A stretch of DNA of 64,000 bases from Methanobacterium veterum. Its GTDB lineage: Archaea > Methanobacteriota > Methanobacteria > Methanobacteriales > Methanobacteriaceae. The stretch covers positions 349,995 to 413,994 of the forward strand of contig NZ_KN050693.1 of NCBI RefSeq assembly GCF_000745485.1, in the 5' to 3' direction. Positions 47,215-56,935 of this stretch are shown here, in pieces (the stretch's first letter is position 1; every line of letters begins with the position of its first letter). The notes under the pieces are model-generated. The model searched no databases, was not told the origin of the DNA, and was given only the letters and a program-made list of their open reading frames with translations. A program made the position numbers and the translations under genes.

Positions 47215-48080
47215 ACATAATCCTCCATTATTTTTGCAACATCTTTACCTAATTTTTCTGCATCGTTTATTGATCCGCTTAATTTGGCCTCAGACAGTAC
47301 ATCGCCTTCTTTTGTTAATAAAATACTGTAAACATCTAATTTATTGCCATTTGCCTTTGCAGATACTCCAAGCGGCCATTGACAGCCTACTCCAAGTTCT
47401 GCAAGCACAGCTTTTTCAGCTGCTATTTCTTGTACTGAATTAAAATGATTTAATTTTTCTAAAGTTTTCCTAACACTGCTGTCATGCCTTGCAACTACAG
47501 CTAATGCTCCCTGCCCAGCTGCAGGAGTGAAATAGTCTACTGGAAATACTTCTTTGATATGATGGGCTAGACCAAGCCTATTAAGGCCAGCTTCTGCCAT
47601 TATTGTTGCATCATATTCTCCACTAATTACTTTTTTAATTCTTGTATCTATATTTCCCCTTATAGGTTTAATATTCAATTTTTTGCCGTGATAATTACAA
47701 AAAGCTTCCCTTCTTAGGCTGCTTGTCCCAATAGACGCCCCTTCAGGGAGTTCATCCCATTTATGTGAAGATATAAGCACATCATTTGGGGACTCTCTTT
47801 CTGGAACAGCTACTATTTCAAGGTCACCTGCGAGTTCTGTGGGAAGGTCTTTTAAACTGTGTACTGCAAAATCAACGTCTTCTTCCAGAACTGCTTTGTC
47901 CAGTTCCTTGGTGAATATGCCTTTTACATCAATGGAATAAAGTTGAGAATCAGTGATTTTATCTCCGGTAGTTTTAATTATTTCCATATCTATTTCTTCG
48001 TTTATTATTTTAGACAACTGACTGATTATACTTTTCGTTTGAGTCACTGCTAAATTGCTTCCCCGGGTGCCAACTTTCAA
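47211..48080 (-). CDS. hemC: Porphobilinogen deaminase
   Basis: HemC polymerises four porphobilinogens to hydroxymethylbilane, on the path to sirohaem, cobamides and F430. The sequence shows KVGTRGSNLAVTQTK, HSLKDLPTEL, IGTSSLRREA, IRGNIDTRIKK, and the dipyrromethane cofactor Cys in GVGCQWPLG. It starts at TTG after GGAGAGGAT. The F430 gene cfbE follows upstream on the same strand after a long hairpin array. Confidence 0.95.
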   Translation of the reverse strand: MKVGTRGSNLAVTQTKSIISQLSKIINEEIDMEIIKTTGDKITDSQLYSIDVKGIFTKELDKAVLEEDVDFAVHSLKDLPTELAGDLEIVAVPERESPNDVLISSHKWDELPEGASIGTSSLRREAFCNYHGKKLNIKPIRGNIDTRIKKVISGEYDATIMAEAGLNRLGLAHHIKEVFPVDYFTPAAGQGALAVVARHDSSVRKTLEKLNHFNSVQEIAAEKAVLAELGVGCQWPLGVSAKANGNKLDVYSILLTKEGDVLSEAKLSGSINDAEKLGKDVAKIMEDYV

Positions 48081-48837
48081 AGAATCCTCTCCAAATTATT
48101 TAATAAACTAAAAAACCCTACAAAATCATCAAAAATCCCTCGAAATCCTCAAAAAACCATAGGTTTTTTGTGGTTCGGAAATGTTTACAAAATCTTTCAA
48201 AAACCGAAACTTAAGAAAAATGCGAAGCATTTTTCTGTGCGTCAAAAATAAATTGATTTTTGACAGGTTTTTGAATGCACAAAACACTGTCAAATCTTCG
48301 ATTTGACGCATCGAAAACCTTTGTTTTTCGAAAGCTTCGTGTTTGTAACCGCAAAAAACTATTGAAATCTCTCGAAATCTACGATTTCGGAGCGCAAATC
48401 AAAGATTTGCAAGCTCTGATTTCAATGCATCGAAAATTCACAGAATTTTCGAATGCTTCATTTTTCGCATGCTTGCATTTCCTATAATTCAAAGAATTTT
48501 CGATGCATGTAAAAAACATTTGGTTTTTTACGGTTACGGAGTTATGCTCCATAAACACCGAAAATCTCCGATTTTCAAACGATTTGATTTTTCGAAGGCC
48601 TCAAAAATCGATAGATTTTCGAGTACTCAAAATAATATATAGTTTTTCCAACTCCATATTGAATGTTCATCAATGACCTTTAAAAAGATTTTTGTGAATA
48701 ATTTCACATTTAGATCATAACTTTATAAGAATTATCATAACCTCATAACTTTACAAAAATTGGTTTATTGATCATTAGGTATATAATTTAAGATTTATCC
48801 TAGATTTTCATGTAATTTCAAAATTTTCATATTTAAA
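48081..48837. repeat. Longest hairpin-module array, between cfbE and hemC
   Basis: About 520 bp (48120-48640) are almost entirely palindromes. Examples are GAAAAATGC-GAA-GCATTTTTC (48215-48235), GTCAAATC-TTC-GATTTGAC (48289-48307), CGAAATC-TAC-GATTTCG, GCAAATC-AAA-GATTTGC and CGAAAATTC-ACA-GAATTTTCG. Linkers such as GCATCG and GATGCAT recur. Short frames in this gap are by-products of the palindromes. 48641-48837 is AT-rich without features. Confidence 0.8.
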
Positions 48838-50172
48838 TTATCTTCTGGCAAGATCTGAAAAATTAGATCTGTATATCAAAAGAATCATTTTAGAATTCAT
48901 TTGGGCAGCTTCATCAATAGCATTATTGAAGTCAGTATACTTATATTTTCGTTTTATCATGTTTGTGATGCTTTTACCAAGTTCATCAACCAGTATAAGC
49001 TGAATTTTAGAGTCCATAGAATTAAAAAACCTTGCAGTGGCCTTTTCATCTATTTCTTCGCAGGTTACTCCATATCTGCCCCCAAAAATAATTACTGGAT
49101 TTTCTAGATCTTGAATCATTTTAACTGATTTTTTAATGGCTGTAACATTAATTCCGGGGTTGATTTCCTCTATAATTTTGCTTCCTTTGTAATTTTTTAT
49201 GGAAGTTCGGCCATCAATTCCTTTAAAATTTCTTAATCCTGTTTTAATCTGGTTAATGGAAGTTTTTAAAATTAAAGCGGCACATAAAGCTCCGAGAACA
49301 TTGTTTAAATGGTGTTCTGCAGGTGCAAAAGTTGAAACATCGAAGGAAGTGTTTAGAATATCCCCATCTATGGTTTTGAGGCCGTTAACTTCTACATTAA
49401 AAGATGTTTTATCAAGCCCAAATTTTATATTAGATGCACGGACATTTGCATTGGCGCTGCCGAAGGTGTTTGTTTTTTTGTAGAAATCTGAATAAAATTG
49501 ATTAAATGAATCAAAATCACATGCCATTACATTGCTTTTAAATATTTGCGCTTTAGCCTGGCTTGCAGTTTTCCCTCCAGATGCTATGGAGTAGTTTTCA
49601 GCTATATTGGTAATTATGCCTGTATCTGCAAGTCCAGTTCCCCCAAGAGAAGTTTCAAATATACAGATTCCAATATTTTTATAATCTTCAGCCAGATGCC
49701 ACGCTTCAATGATACTTGCTGGAGTTATACTTATGTCTTTTTTTAAAAGTGTGCTTTTACGGTTTTCTACGACTTCAACACCTAAGCTGCTTAAAATTAA
49801 TGGGTTTAAATCTTTAAATATTTCTTTGAGCATTTTTACAGTGCTGGTCTTTCCTTTTACTCCTGTAACTTCAATTACTGGAATATTAATCTTGTCTTTC
49901 ATCAGAAAATTAACTGCTTCGTGATGAGTCATATCGACTTTTGAGTCGATGTTACAGTGTACAGGGGCAACAATTAAAAAATTATCATTATTTGCTTCAT
50001 CCAGAAACGATTTTTCAACGAATTTTATCCCTTTTTTCTCTAAAGAAAGTTTTTCATCTAGAGAAAGCGTGTTATATATATCCAGTGCAAAGACATTAAA
50101 ATCATCTAATTTTGAAAACTCTGAAGCTATTAATTTTCCTCCATGTGTCATGTCTACAATTAACGCATTCAT
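48838..50172 (-). CDS. cfbE: Coenzyme F430 synthase, Mur ligase family
   Basis: CfbE makes the final carbocycle of coenzyme F430, using ATP. The start NALIVDMTHGGKLIASEF fits the family N-terminal domain, the ATP loop is VTGVKGKTSTVKML, and the Mur-type middle domain has IFETSLGGTGLADTG and a C-terminal VIIFGGRYGV. The length of 444 fits. Methanobacteriales also have pseudomurein Mur ligases, but the THGG start and the neighbourhood favour CfbE. nadK lies directly upstream on the same strand. Confidence 0.85.
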   Translation of the reverse strand: MNALIVDMTHGGKLIASEFSKLDDFNVFALDIYNTLSLDEKLSLEKKGIKFVEKSFLDEANNDNFLIVAPVHCNIDSKVDMTHHEAVNFLMKDKINIPVIEVTGVKGKTSTVKMLKEIFKDLNPLILSSLGVEVVENRKSTLLKKDISITPASIIEAWHLAEDYKNIGICIFETSLGGTGLADTGIITNIAENYSIASGGKTASQAKAQIFKSNVMACDFDSFNQFYSDFYKKTNTFGSANANVRASNIKFGLDKTSFNVEVNGLKTIDGDILNTSFDVSTFAPAEHHLNNVLGALCAALILKTSINQIKTGLRNFKGIDGRTSIKNYKGSKIIEEINPGINVTAIKKSVKMIQDLENPVIIFGGRYGVTCEEIDEKATARFFNSMDSKIQLILVDELGKSITNMIKRKYKYTDFNNAIDEAAQMNSKMILLIYRSNFSDLARR

Positions 50173-50218
50173 TGAGTATATGCTCCTATGTATTCACTAA
50201 AAATAAAAAAAGAAGTAG

Positions 50219-51064
50219 TTATTCCAGACCTATTCCGCCTTTTATAAGTTTCTCTCTTACTTTTTTATAGAACTCTTTGGTCAATCTTACAAAATAAGCA
50301 TGCTGGTCTGATTTTTTAAATATAACTTCTTCCATGTAGTTGATCTCTTCCTCAACCTGCCCATCTATAACTGCTATGGCTTTTTTACCTTCTCTAAGCA
50401 GCTTTACACTTATTATACTTTCGCCAGATACTACCGTAGGGCGCGAACCAAGTTTAAATGGACATATTGGAACTATTATAAATGCATTTACACGAGGATC
50501 AACAATGGGGCCTCCTGCAGACATTGCATAGGCAGTAGAACCACTTGGAGTTGCAATTATAAGTCCATCAGCCCTTAATTCTTCAACTATTTCATCATCA
50601 ACCCTTATTTCAAGATGAAGCATTTTTGCAGGTTTCCGGGTCATTAAAACGACTTCATTTAATGCTGGTGCAAGGTCTTTGTTGTGCCATACTTCAAGGC
50701 GAGTACGTTCTTCAATAAAATAATTACCATTTAACACTTCTTTAAGGGCATGAAATGATTCTTCAGGACCTATTTCTGTCAAAAATCCTACTGTACCCAT
50801 ATTTATCCCAAATATTGGGATATTTTTCCCATCTATAAAACTCTGGGTCCTTAAAATTGTTCCATCACCCCCAATTGCAATGATAATATCTACATCCATG
50901 TCCTGAATTTCTCTGGCAGAATCATGATACTTATTAAGTTTTTTTACAAGGGCAGGATCTAAAAAAACTTCTACACTATTTTTAATCAGAAAATCTGTTA
51001 AGTCATCGGTAAGTTCAATGGCTTTATGAATATCAAGGCGTGCTGCAATCCCTATTCGCATCAT
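50219..51064 (-). CDS. nadK: NAD kinase
   Basis: NadK makes NADP from NAD. The motif IIAIGGDGTILRTQ (about 61-74), the substrate loop NMGTVGFLTEI and TPSGSTAYAMSAGGPIVDP are clear. Two adjacent ATG codons can serve as start after GGAGGTTTT, and the first overlaps the suhB stop. It probably forms an operon suhB-nadK-cfbE. Confidence 0.94.
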   Translation of the reverse strand: MMRIGIAARLDIHKAIELTDDLTDFLIKNSVEVFLDPALVKKLNKYHDSAREIQDMDVDIIIAIGGDGTILRTQSFIDGKNIPIFGINMGTVGFLTEIGPEESFHALKEVLNGNYFIEERTRLEVWHNKDLAPALNEVVLMTRKPAKMLHLEIRVDDEIVEELRADGLIIATPSGSTAYAMSAGGPIVDPRVNAFIIVPICPFKLGSRPTVVSGESIISVKLLREGKKAIAVIDGQVEEEINYMEEVIFKKSDQHAYFVRLTKEFYKKVREKLIKGGIGLE

Positions 51065-51897
51065 AAAACCTCCGTAATGTTTATTATGTCTGCATGAACG
51101 TTTAAATTACATGCTGCAATTATAGATGTTCTTTCTGTAACACCTAATTTATTATCCAATCTTTTTCCCTGTTCATTGGTTACAGTGCCTCCAGCTTCTT
51201 CAACTATGAGTTTAGCAGCGGCTATATCTACTACCCTTAAGTTCCCTCTGATATCTAAAAAAGCATCATAGGTACCATCGGCAACATAACACAGCTCAGT
51301 AGCAACAGAACCAAGTAACCTAATTCGCCTTACAGTTTTGCATATTTCATTCATTTTGGTCATGGCCCCGCGAACATAAGCTCCTATTAAAGAACCAGTA
51401 ACATCTTCTCTCGATGAAGGAATTGCAGTTTCACCGTTTAAACTGGCACCTTCTCCTTTAACTGCTTCATAAATGTCTCCAGTTGCAAGATTTTTAACAA
51501 AGCCAATTTCAATATCCTGCAGGGTAAGTGAATTTAATGATTTGCTGGATGAATCTGCAATTGCAATGGAAATTCCGTAAAATGGAATCTTTTTAAGGGC
51601 ATTTATGGTCCCATCCAGGGGATCAACTACAAAAACAACTTCTGATGTTCCTTTTCCTATTTTATATTCGCCTATTTCTTCGCTTATGAGGGTCATAGAT
51701 CTTCCAGTATTTTTTAAAATTTCTATAACCTTTTCTTCTGCAACGACATCGATCATTTTGGTGGGGGTACCATCAGCACCCATTTTCACGGTTTCGCCTG
51801 ATTTTTCCTTACCTACAAGTGGAGTAATGGCTTCACCTACTTCAGTTATTATTCGATATGAAACAGCCCTCCAAAATTCAATATCCTCTTTTTTCAT
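51061..51897 (-). CDS. suhB: Inositol monophosphatase/fructose-1,6-bisphosphatase
   Basis: The archaeal dual-function phosphatase. Metal-binding motifs are ISEEIGEYKIG, VVDPLDGTINALKKIPFYGISIAI and the C-terminal LRVVDIAAAKLIVEEAGG. The ATG at 51897 (KKEDIEFW) is preferred since GGGGTAAAATC precedes it; an upstream extension would overlap pdaD. It supports gluconeogenesis and inositol lipid synthesis. 278 residues. Confidence 0.92.
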   Translation of the reverse strand: MKKEDIEFWRAVSYRIITEVGEAITPLVGKEKSGETVKMGADGTPTKMIDVVAEEKVIEILKNTGRSMTLISEEIGEYKIGKGTSEVVFVVDPLDGTINALKKIPFYGISIAIADSSSKSLNSLTLQDIEIGFVKNLATGDIYEAVKGEGASLNGETAIPSSREDVTGSLIGAYVRGAMTKMNEICKTVRRIRLLGSVATELCYVADGTYDAFLDIRGNLRVVDIAAAKLIVEEAGGTVTNEQGKRLDNKLGVTERTSIIAACNLNVHADIINITEVL

Positions 51898-51901
51898 GAT
51901 T

Positions 51902-52345
51902 TTACCCCAGATAAACAATTGAGGCGATTACTGAGCCTTCATTTTCCACCACATGGCTTTTCCCCTCAACGATTATTTCGTTTATCTTCATTTTTCTTAT
52001 TTCCATCATCTGCTCTGCCATAAAGACAGCATATTTTTTCACTTCTTCTGGATCTTCGTTTACAGCTGAATGTTCAACAACACAGCCAAAATCATCCGAT
52101 GTTGCGACGGCTATCACTGCAGTGATCACATCCCCTTTTTTGTCTGATGTTGCATGGGCTAGAACACAGTTTATCATGTCTCCCGCTGTAAGTTCTGGGA
52201 GTTCTACGAATTGTGAACCTGCTGGGAGAATACTAGATACTTTTATTAAATTAACGTCGCCTATTCCTGCATCTAACAGGGCATTATCGAATGCATTGAG
52301 TTTACTTGGACCCTCTGCTTTTCCTGATGTTATTGCTACTTTCAT
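51902..52345 (-). CDS. pdaD: Pyruvoyl-dependent arginine decarboxylase
   Basis: PdaD turns arginine into agmatine, the first polyamine step in methanogens. The self-cleavage site is [12 protein letters not shown], where the second Ser of the SS pair becomes the pyruvoyl group. The C-terminus has [17 protein letters not shown]. The start is the ATG at 52345, with AAGTGATAAC before it. 147 residues. The suhB start lies 4 bp downstream. Confidence 0.95.
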   Translation of the reverse strand: MKVAITSGKAEGPSKLNAFDNALLDAGIGDVNLIKVSSILPAGSQFVELPELTAGDMINCVLAHATSDKKGDVITAVIAVATSDDFGCVVEHSAVNEDPEEVKKYAVFMAEQMMEIRKMKINEIIVEGKSHVVENEGSVIASIVYLG

Positions 52346-52499
52346 TGTTATCACTTAATAGATTTAAATATTGAAAAAGATATAGTTAACTTTAATAGAT
52401 AATAAAACATTCATTGTGCAAAAATTATACTCTAATTAGATGCAAATGTTAACATGGATTTAAAAATCTGTTGTTGATCGTATTTGCACAGATTGGAAT

Positions 52500-52575
52500 C
52501 TATGATTCGAACGCATACAAAAAAATTTCATTTTTTGTGGCGGCTCCAAACATGAAATGTTTGAGAGTTATCTAT
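52500..52575. repeat. Hairpin modules upstream of pdaD
   Basis: Modules such as ACAAAAAAAT with ATTTTTTGT and CAAACAT-GAA-ATGTTTG with flanking CTC/GAG. They lie about 150-230 bp before the pdaD start, beyond its likely promoter. Confidence 0.6.
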
Positions 52576-52814
52576 AAAACTTTTATATACATACACAAAT
52601 AAAATATCTTTTAGATTTAGTTAAAGAGCTAAATTTGGTTAGACATATTAATTTCATGTTTAAATATTTTTATAGTGAAATGTATTTTTATATTGGGTGA
52701 TAGATTCTAATAATATTATCTCATTATGGAAAATTATAATTCCAAATGTCTGGAGTAATGGTCATTTGGTATCGCTATAAATTTCATAAGTTCTTTAATA
52801 TTAATTTAATTTGG

Positions 52815-53014
52815 AGGTTGAAGAAAATACGAAGTATTTTCTGAACATTCGAAAATTGAAGATTTTCGATGCTTGCAAAACTAAAAGTTTTGCAGCAGTA
52901 AAAATTCAAAGAATTTTTACATGCCCCGAACATAAAATGTTCGAGGCCCCAAAATTTGAAATTTGAGAAAAATACAAAGTATTTTTCTAACTCCCAAAAA
53001 TCAAAAGATTTTTG
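52815..53014. repeat. Hairpin-module chain in the aIF5A leader
   Basis: The clearest copy of the family: eight palindromes in 200 bp. These include GAAAATAC-GAA-GTATTTTC (52823), GCAAAACT-AAA-AGTTTTGC (52875), GTAAAAATTC-AAA-GAATTTTTAC (52898), CGAACAT-AAA-ATGTTCG (52927), GAAAAATAC-AAA-GTATTTTTC (52967) and CAAAAATC-AAAA-GATTTTTG (52995). It starts with TTGGAGGTTGAAG, the same linker as in the DUF211 leader, and ends 21 bp before the aIF5A start. Confidence 0.8.
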
Positions 53015-53035
53015 AGGATTTTGGAGGTAAATAAC

Positions 53036-53425
53036 ATGTCAAAGAAGGTTGTAGAAGTAAAAACCTTAAAAGTAGGTAAATATGTCATATTAGATGGTGA
53101 AGCATCAAAAATCAAAAGTATCCAGACATCATCCCCTGGAAAACACGGGGCTGCAAAAGCAAGAGTAGAAGCTGTCGGTATATTCGATAACCAGAAAAGA
53201 AGCCTTGTAAAACCTGTAGATGCTAAATGTGATGTACCTATAATCGATAAAAGGGTAGCTCAAGTTCTTGCTCTAATGGGAAAAGAAGTTCAACTTATGG
53301 ACATTGAAAGTTACGAAACTTTTGAACTACCTATCCCTGACGAACTTAAAGACGATATAGTTGAAGGAGTAGAAGTAGACTATATTGAAGCTTTAGGTAA
53401 ACAAAAAATCATGAGGGTTAAATAA
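53036..53425 (+). CDS. eif5A: Translation initiation factor aIF5A
   Basis: 129 residues. aIF5A helps the ribosome pass difficult peptide bonds and carries hypusine or deoxyhypusine, made from spermidine, on the Lys of [13 protein letters not shown]. The C-terminal OB fold ends [15 protein letters not shown]. The ATG at 53036 follows TTTGGAGGTAAATAAC. It is encoded beside pdaD and speB, the genes that make its polyamine precursor. Confidence 0.95.
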   Translation: MSKKVVEVKTLKVGKYVILDGEASKIKSIQTSSPGKHGAAKARVEAVGIFDNQKRSLVKPVDAKCDVPIIDKRVAQVLALMGKEVQLMDIESYETFELPIPDELKDDIVEGVEVDYIEALGKQKIMRVK

Positions 53426-53495
53426 TTGAATTAATTTCAATTATTTTCTTTTTTTTTAAATAATTTTAATTATTATACCTTTAACAGATGATAAA

Positions 53496-54365
53496 ATGCT
53501 TTTTTATACAGAAAGCCCCTTACAATTTGCTTTTTCGAAATTATGGGGTGATGGTGAATCAGCAGATGATACTAAAAAATTTGGTTTTATAGGCATTCCC
53601 TTTGATAGCACTTCAACATACAAACCAGGTTCAAGATTTGGTCCAAGGGCAGTTCGTGAAGCCTCTTATAATTTTGAAAGATATAACATAATTTTAGATA
53701 AAAATTTAGATGTATCTCTTTTTGATTTTGGTGATATTGAAGTAATTCAAGGTAATTTTGAAAAAACAAGTTCAATTATAGAATTTACGGTTAAAGAACT
53801 TTTAGACAAAAATATTATCCCTTTGGCTGTAGGTGGAGAACACACCATAAGTGAGGGAATATTAAAAGCTCTTGATGTTGAAAATACCACTATTGTCCAT
53901 TTTGATGCCCATATGGATTTAAGGGATGAATATATGGGTGAAAAGTATTCACATGCGACTGTAATGCACAGAATATTTGATTTAAATCCAAAAGATATGA
54001 TTCAAATTGGTATAAGGTCATGTTCGGAGGATGAAATATCTTTTGCAAAGGAAAACAAAATAACATATTTCACGCCTCATGAAGTTAATAAAAACATAGA
54101 TATGGTTAAAAATGCCATAAAAAACATTGAAGGTCCGTTGTATGTAACTGTAGATATTGATGTGCTTGATCCGGCTTATGCTCCTGATGTTGGTACTCCA
54201 TCTCCATGTGGATTGAATCCATTTCAACTTGAAAGCTTGATTCATTGCTTAAAAGATAAAGAAGTCATTGGATTTGATTTAGTAGAGGTTTCATCATCTG
54301 AAATTGGGGATATAACTTCTATAAACAGTGCAAAAGTTATATATGATTTTTTAGCTGTTCAGTAA
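53496..54365 (+). CDS. speB: Agmatinase
   Basis: Agmatinase splits agmatine into putrescine and urea. The binuclear manganese ligands are visible: GGEHT, VHFDAHMDLRDEY and VTVDIDVLDPAYAPDVGTPSPCG. 289 residues, normal for the ureohydrolase family. It follows aIF5A by 70 bp on the same strand and uses the product of PdaD encoded just to the left. Confidence 0.92.
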   Translation: MLFYTESPLQFAFSKLWGDGESADDTKKFGFIGIPFDSTSTYKPGSRFGPRAVREASYNFERYNIILDKNLDVSLFDFGDIEVIQGNFEKTSSIIEFTVKELLDKNIIPLAVGGEHTISEGILKALDVENTTIVHFDAHMDLRDEYMGEKYSHATVMHRIFDLNPKDMIQIGIRSCSEDEISFAKENKITYFTPHEVNKNIDMVKNAIKNIEGPLYVTVDIDVLDPAYAPDVGTPSPCGLNPFQLESLIHCLKDKEVIGFDLVEVSSSEIGDITSINSAKVIYDFLAVQ

Positions 54366-54760
54366 GTTAATTTTTGAGTTACAGTCATGTTCTGGATGGT
54401 TTAAACAATTTTTTGGTGTTTGATTTTTTTGTTCCCTTGCAATAATTACAAATCTAATTTTTATACATTATTTTTATAAAACTAATGCCTTAAAGCAATA
54501 TATATGGGCAATAAACCTTTTATATTTCTTTTAATTTCATTTTCATCTTTGATCCTTTTTTAAAATCCTCTCAAAATTTATATACCATGATTTATTAATA
54601 AATAGTCACATGAGAATTCTGGAGATAAAAAGTTTAAAACTCATTTAAAAAGAAATCTTATGATATTTTGCATACTTAAATACAAAAAGTATACTAACTT
54701 AAATTTAATCAATATTTTAAGAATTATTACTTTAATTTAGACTAAATTGGAGATGTTATT
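54366..54760. other. AT-rich intergenic stretch
   Basis: No gene, RNA or repeat seen. It should hold the promoter for the ornithine cyclodeaminase family gene. Confidence 0.4.
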
Positions 54761-55996
54761 ATGGATACAAGAGAAGTTAAACTTTCAGGTCATATAATCG
54801 ATTCCTTAACGCTCCCAAAGACCCTTGATCTTATAATGGATATGGGAGGGGACTTTGAGATTCTTGATGTTAACATAGGTAAACAAAAAAAAGATGTAAG
54901 CCATGCTAAAATACGAGTTATAGGAAATGATGAATCTCATTTAGGTGAAATTCTTGACGAATTAAGTGAGATAGGGGCAGTTATTTCAGAAATAAAGGAA
55001 ATTGAACTTGTTCCATCCACAAAAGATAAGACTCTCCCTGAAGACTTTTATTCCACCACCAACCACCCTACACAGGTGAGGTATGATGGACAATGGATAG
55101 AAGTTGAAGATATTGAAATGGACTGTATGATTGTAATTGATCCAGAAAGCAAACACGCACTCTGTAAGCCAATAGGGCGGATCGAAGAAGGAGACTTAGT
55201 AGCTGTTGGAAGAGAAGGTATCAAAGTAGAACCTCCTGAAAGGCCAAGGGGTAAAAAAGGAGTCTTTGAATTCATGTCAAGTGAAGCATCTTCTGAAAAA
55301 CCTGTAAGGTCCATAGTTAAAAACATAGCATCCGAAATTAGGGAAATTAAAAAAAGGAATGGAAAAATAGCAATAGTAGCAGGTCCTGCAATAGTTCACA
55401 CGGGGTCAGCCCCAATTCTAGCCAGGATGATAAGAGAAGGAATTATAGACGTACTGTTTGCGGGAAATGCCCTTGCAACACACGATATTGAAAATGATCT
55501 CTATGGAACTTCACTGGGAATATGTACAAAGAGTGGTGAAGCTGTTGTTAGGGGACATAGACACCATATTTATGCAATTAATGAAATTAACAAGGCAGGT
55601 TCAATAAAAGAAGCTGTTGAGAAAGGAGTGCTGAAAAGCGGAATCATGTATGAGTGTGTTAAAAATAACGCACCTTTCGTGCTTGCAGGATCAATTAGGG
55701 ACGACGGACCGCTCCCAGATGTTATAACTGATGTTATTCAGGCTCAAGATGAAATGCGTAAATATGCTCAGGACGTTGACATGGTAATCATGATTGCAAC
55801 TATGCTCCACTCCATAGCAGTTGGTAATATACTCCCATCATACGTAAAGAGTATCTGTGTAGATATAAATCCTGCAACAGTTACAAAACTTGCAGACCGG
55901 GGAAGTGCGCAGGTTGTGGGCGTTGTAACAGATGTTGGGGCATTTTTACCTATTCTTTATGAAAGTTTAGAAGGTTTGGAGTGTATTAAAGATTAA
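54761..55996 (+). CDS. Archaeal ornithine cyclodeaminase family protein (LOR/SDH domain)
   Basis: 411 residues of the archaeal family that shares a domain with lysine-oxoglutarate reductase/saccharopine dehydrogenase fusions. The N-terminus [20 protein letters not shown] and the central [30 protein letters not shown] and YGTSLG signatures match it. Related proteins convert ornithine to proline. The arginine and polyamine genes next door fit. It starts after GGAGATG. Confidence 0.82.
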   Translation: MDTREVKLSGHIIDSLTLPKTLDLIMDMGGDFEILDVNIGKQKKDVSHAKIRVIGNDESHLGEILDELSEIGAVISEIKEIELVPSTKDKTLPEDFYSTTNHPTQVRYDGQWIEVEDIEMDCMIVIDPESKHALCKPIGRIEEGDLVAVGREGIKVEPPERPRGKKGVFEFMSSEASSEKPVRSIVKNIASEIREIKKRNGKIAIVAGPAIVHTGSAPILARMIREGIIDVLFAGNALATHDIENDLYGTSLGICTKSGEAVVRGHRHHIYAINEINKAGSIKEAVEKGVLKSGIMYECVKNNAPFVLAGSIRDDGPLPDVITDVIQAQDEMRKYAQDVDMVIMIATMLHSIAVGNILPSYVKSICVDINPATVTKLADRGSAQVVGVVTDVGAFLPILYESLEGLECIKD

Positions 55997-56137
55997 AAAT
56001 CTTTTTTATTTTTTAATTTTAAAATTTATTTAATCAAAAATCAGCTGATGGAAAACACTTTTTTAGTATGATAATGCGGTTTTAAAGTTTTTAACGTTAT
56101 TACATTTAAAAAATAAGTCTTTTTTTATTTTCAAGAA

Positions 56138-56506
56138 TTATTTCAGGTGATCCACGTATATGTTATTTCCTAAGGTACTGTCTACTGCAATCTGGATGTT
56201 TTCTACCTGAAATATGTGGGAAGGACTTGTTTGAATTATTTTAACTTTACTTCCCGGTAAAAGTGACAGTATTTTGTGCGACTTTTCATATTTTCCAGGT
56301 TTAATATAGGCTATTTTGCAGTACTGTCCTTTTTTCATTTGTGCAAGTGGCAAAAATGATTTTTTGGCACATTTGCATGATCCTCCACAGCACCCGCACG
56401 CTGATCTGGAACCAGTACCTGATGAACAGGTGCAGGTATGTCCTTCAGATGTATTCTCTTTAATTAATTCAAAATTGGGGATTTTAATTTCCATATTTTT
56501 CTTCAT
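56138..56506 (-). CDS. feoA: FeoA-domain protein with Cys-rich N-terminus
   Basis: 122 residues. The C-terminal part is an SH3-like FeoA domain (AQMKKGQYCKIAYI, LLPGSKVKIIQTSPSHIFQVENIQIAVD) that assists FeoB-mediated ferrous iron uptake. The N-terminal 50 residues carry a Cys-rich segment (HTCTCSSG, SACGCCGGSCKCAKK) that could bind iron or zinc. It overlaps the preceding gene by 4 bp and ends the three-gene operon. feoB is not adjacent but lies at the right edge of the window. Confidence 0.8.
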   Translation of the reverse strand: MKKNMEIKIPNFELIKENTSEGHTCTCSSGTGSRSACGCCGGSCKCAKKSFLPLAQMKKGQYCKIAYIKPGKYEKSHKILSLLPGSKVKIIQTSPSHIFQVENIQIAVDSTLGNNIYVDHLK

Positions 56507-56760
56507 AACAACACTTCTTGAATCATTTTTTCTGATTTTTCAGACAATTTACATCTTTTTATTATTTTTTTGGACTCTTCAAAACCTTCTGGAGTTAGAT
56601 ATATTTCGTTGTATTTGGGTTCTATCAATTTTAGATTTTCAAGTTCGTCAATTACATTTTTATCATGCAGTTCTTTTTGCACTTTGCTGCTTCCTTCCAG
56701 GTATACCCAGTATATCCACAGTTTTTGCAGTGTTTTTTCTGCAGGTTTACTTATCTTCAT
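56503..56760 (-). CDS. Small winged-helix-like protein of the feo operon
   Basis: 85 residues that look like a winged helix: helix (AEKTLQKLWIYWVYLEG), then KNVIDELENLKLIEPKYNEIYLTPEGFEESKKII. The last part matches the strand-turn-strand wing of MarR or DtxR-like proteins. It may be an FeoC-like regulator. It overlaps both neighbours (14 and 4 bp), so the three genes are translated together. Confidence 0.65.
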   Translation of the reverse strand: MKISKPAEKTLQKLWIYWVYLEGSSKVQKELHDKNVIDELENLKLIEPKYNEIYLTPEGFEESKKIIKRCKLSEKSEKMIQEVLL

Positions 56761-56935
56761 TTTTAATTCTCCTTTTTAAGAAGTTTATAAACTTAGATTC
56801 TATTTTAAACTCGGGTAAAACTTCATATCCGCAGTTTGGACATTTGATTTTATTACAGCTTGATCCCATGCAGTGATTACAGGTTTCAGGTTTCTTGGTT
56901 TCATCAAATACATATCCACAAAGCTTGCATTGCAT
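56747..56935 (-). CDS. Small zinc-ribbon/rubredoxin-like protein of the feo operon
   Basis: 62 residues with eight cysteines: CKLCGYVFDE, ETCNHCMGSSCNKIKCPNCGYEVLP. The first half resembles a rubredoxin knuckle, the second a zinc ribbon. It is the first gene of the feoA operon, after GGAGGTC, and downstream of two DtxR-like operators. A role in iron handling or sensing is likely. Confidence 0.7.
   Translation of the reverse strand: MQCKLCGYVFDETKKPETCNHCMGSSCNKIKCPNCGYEVLPEFKIESKFINFLKRRIKNEDK

Noticed and set aside
48275..48487. 70-codon frame in the hemC-cfbE gap
   Set aside because: It runs through the hairpin array; the protein is a by-product of palindromes.
48838..50172. cfbE gene as a pseudomurein Mur ligase
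   Set aside because: The THGG-type N-terminus and the nadK-suhB neighbourhood fit the F430 synthase better, though a family tree would be decisive.
52500..52520. GATTCGAACGC resembling a tRNA T-loop
   Set aside because: No acceptor, anticodon or D arm can be formed around it; it is part of a hairpin module.
12966..53014. Hairpin arrays as CRISPR arrays
   Set aside because: No constant repeat with regular unique spacers. Units are self-complementary, differ in stem sequence and are joined by very short linkers. No cas genes are in the window.
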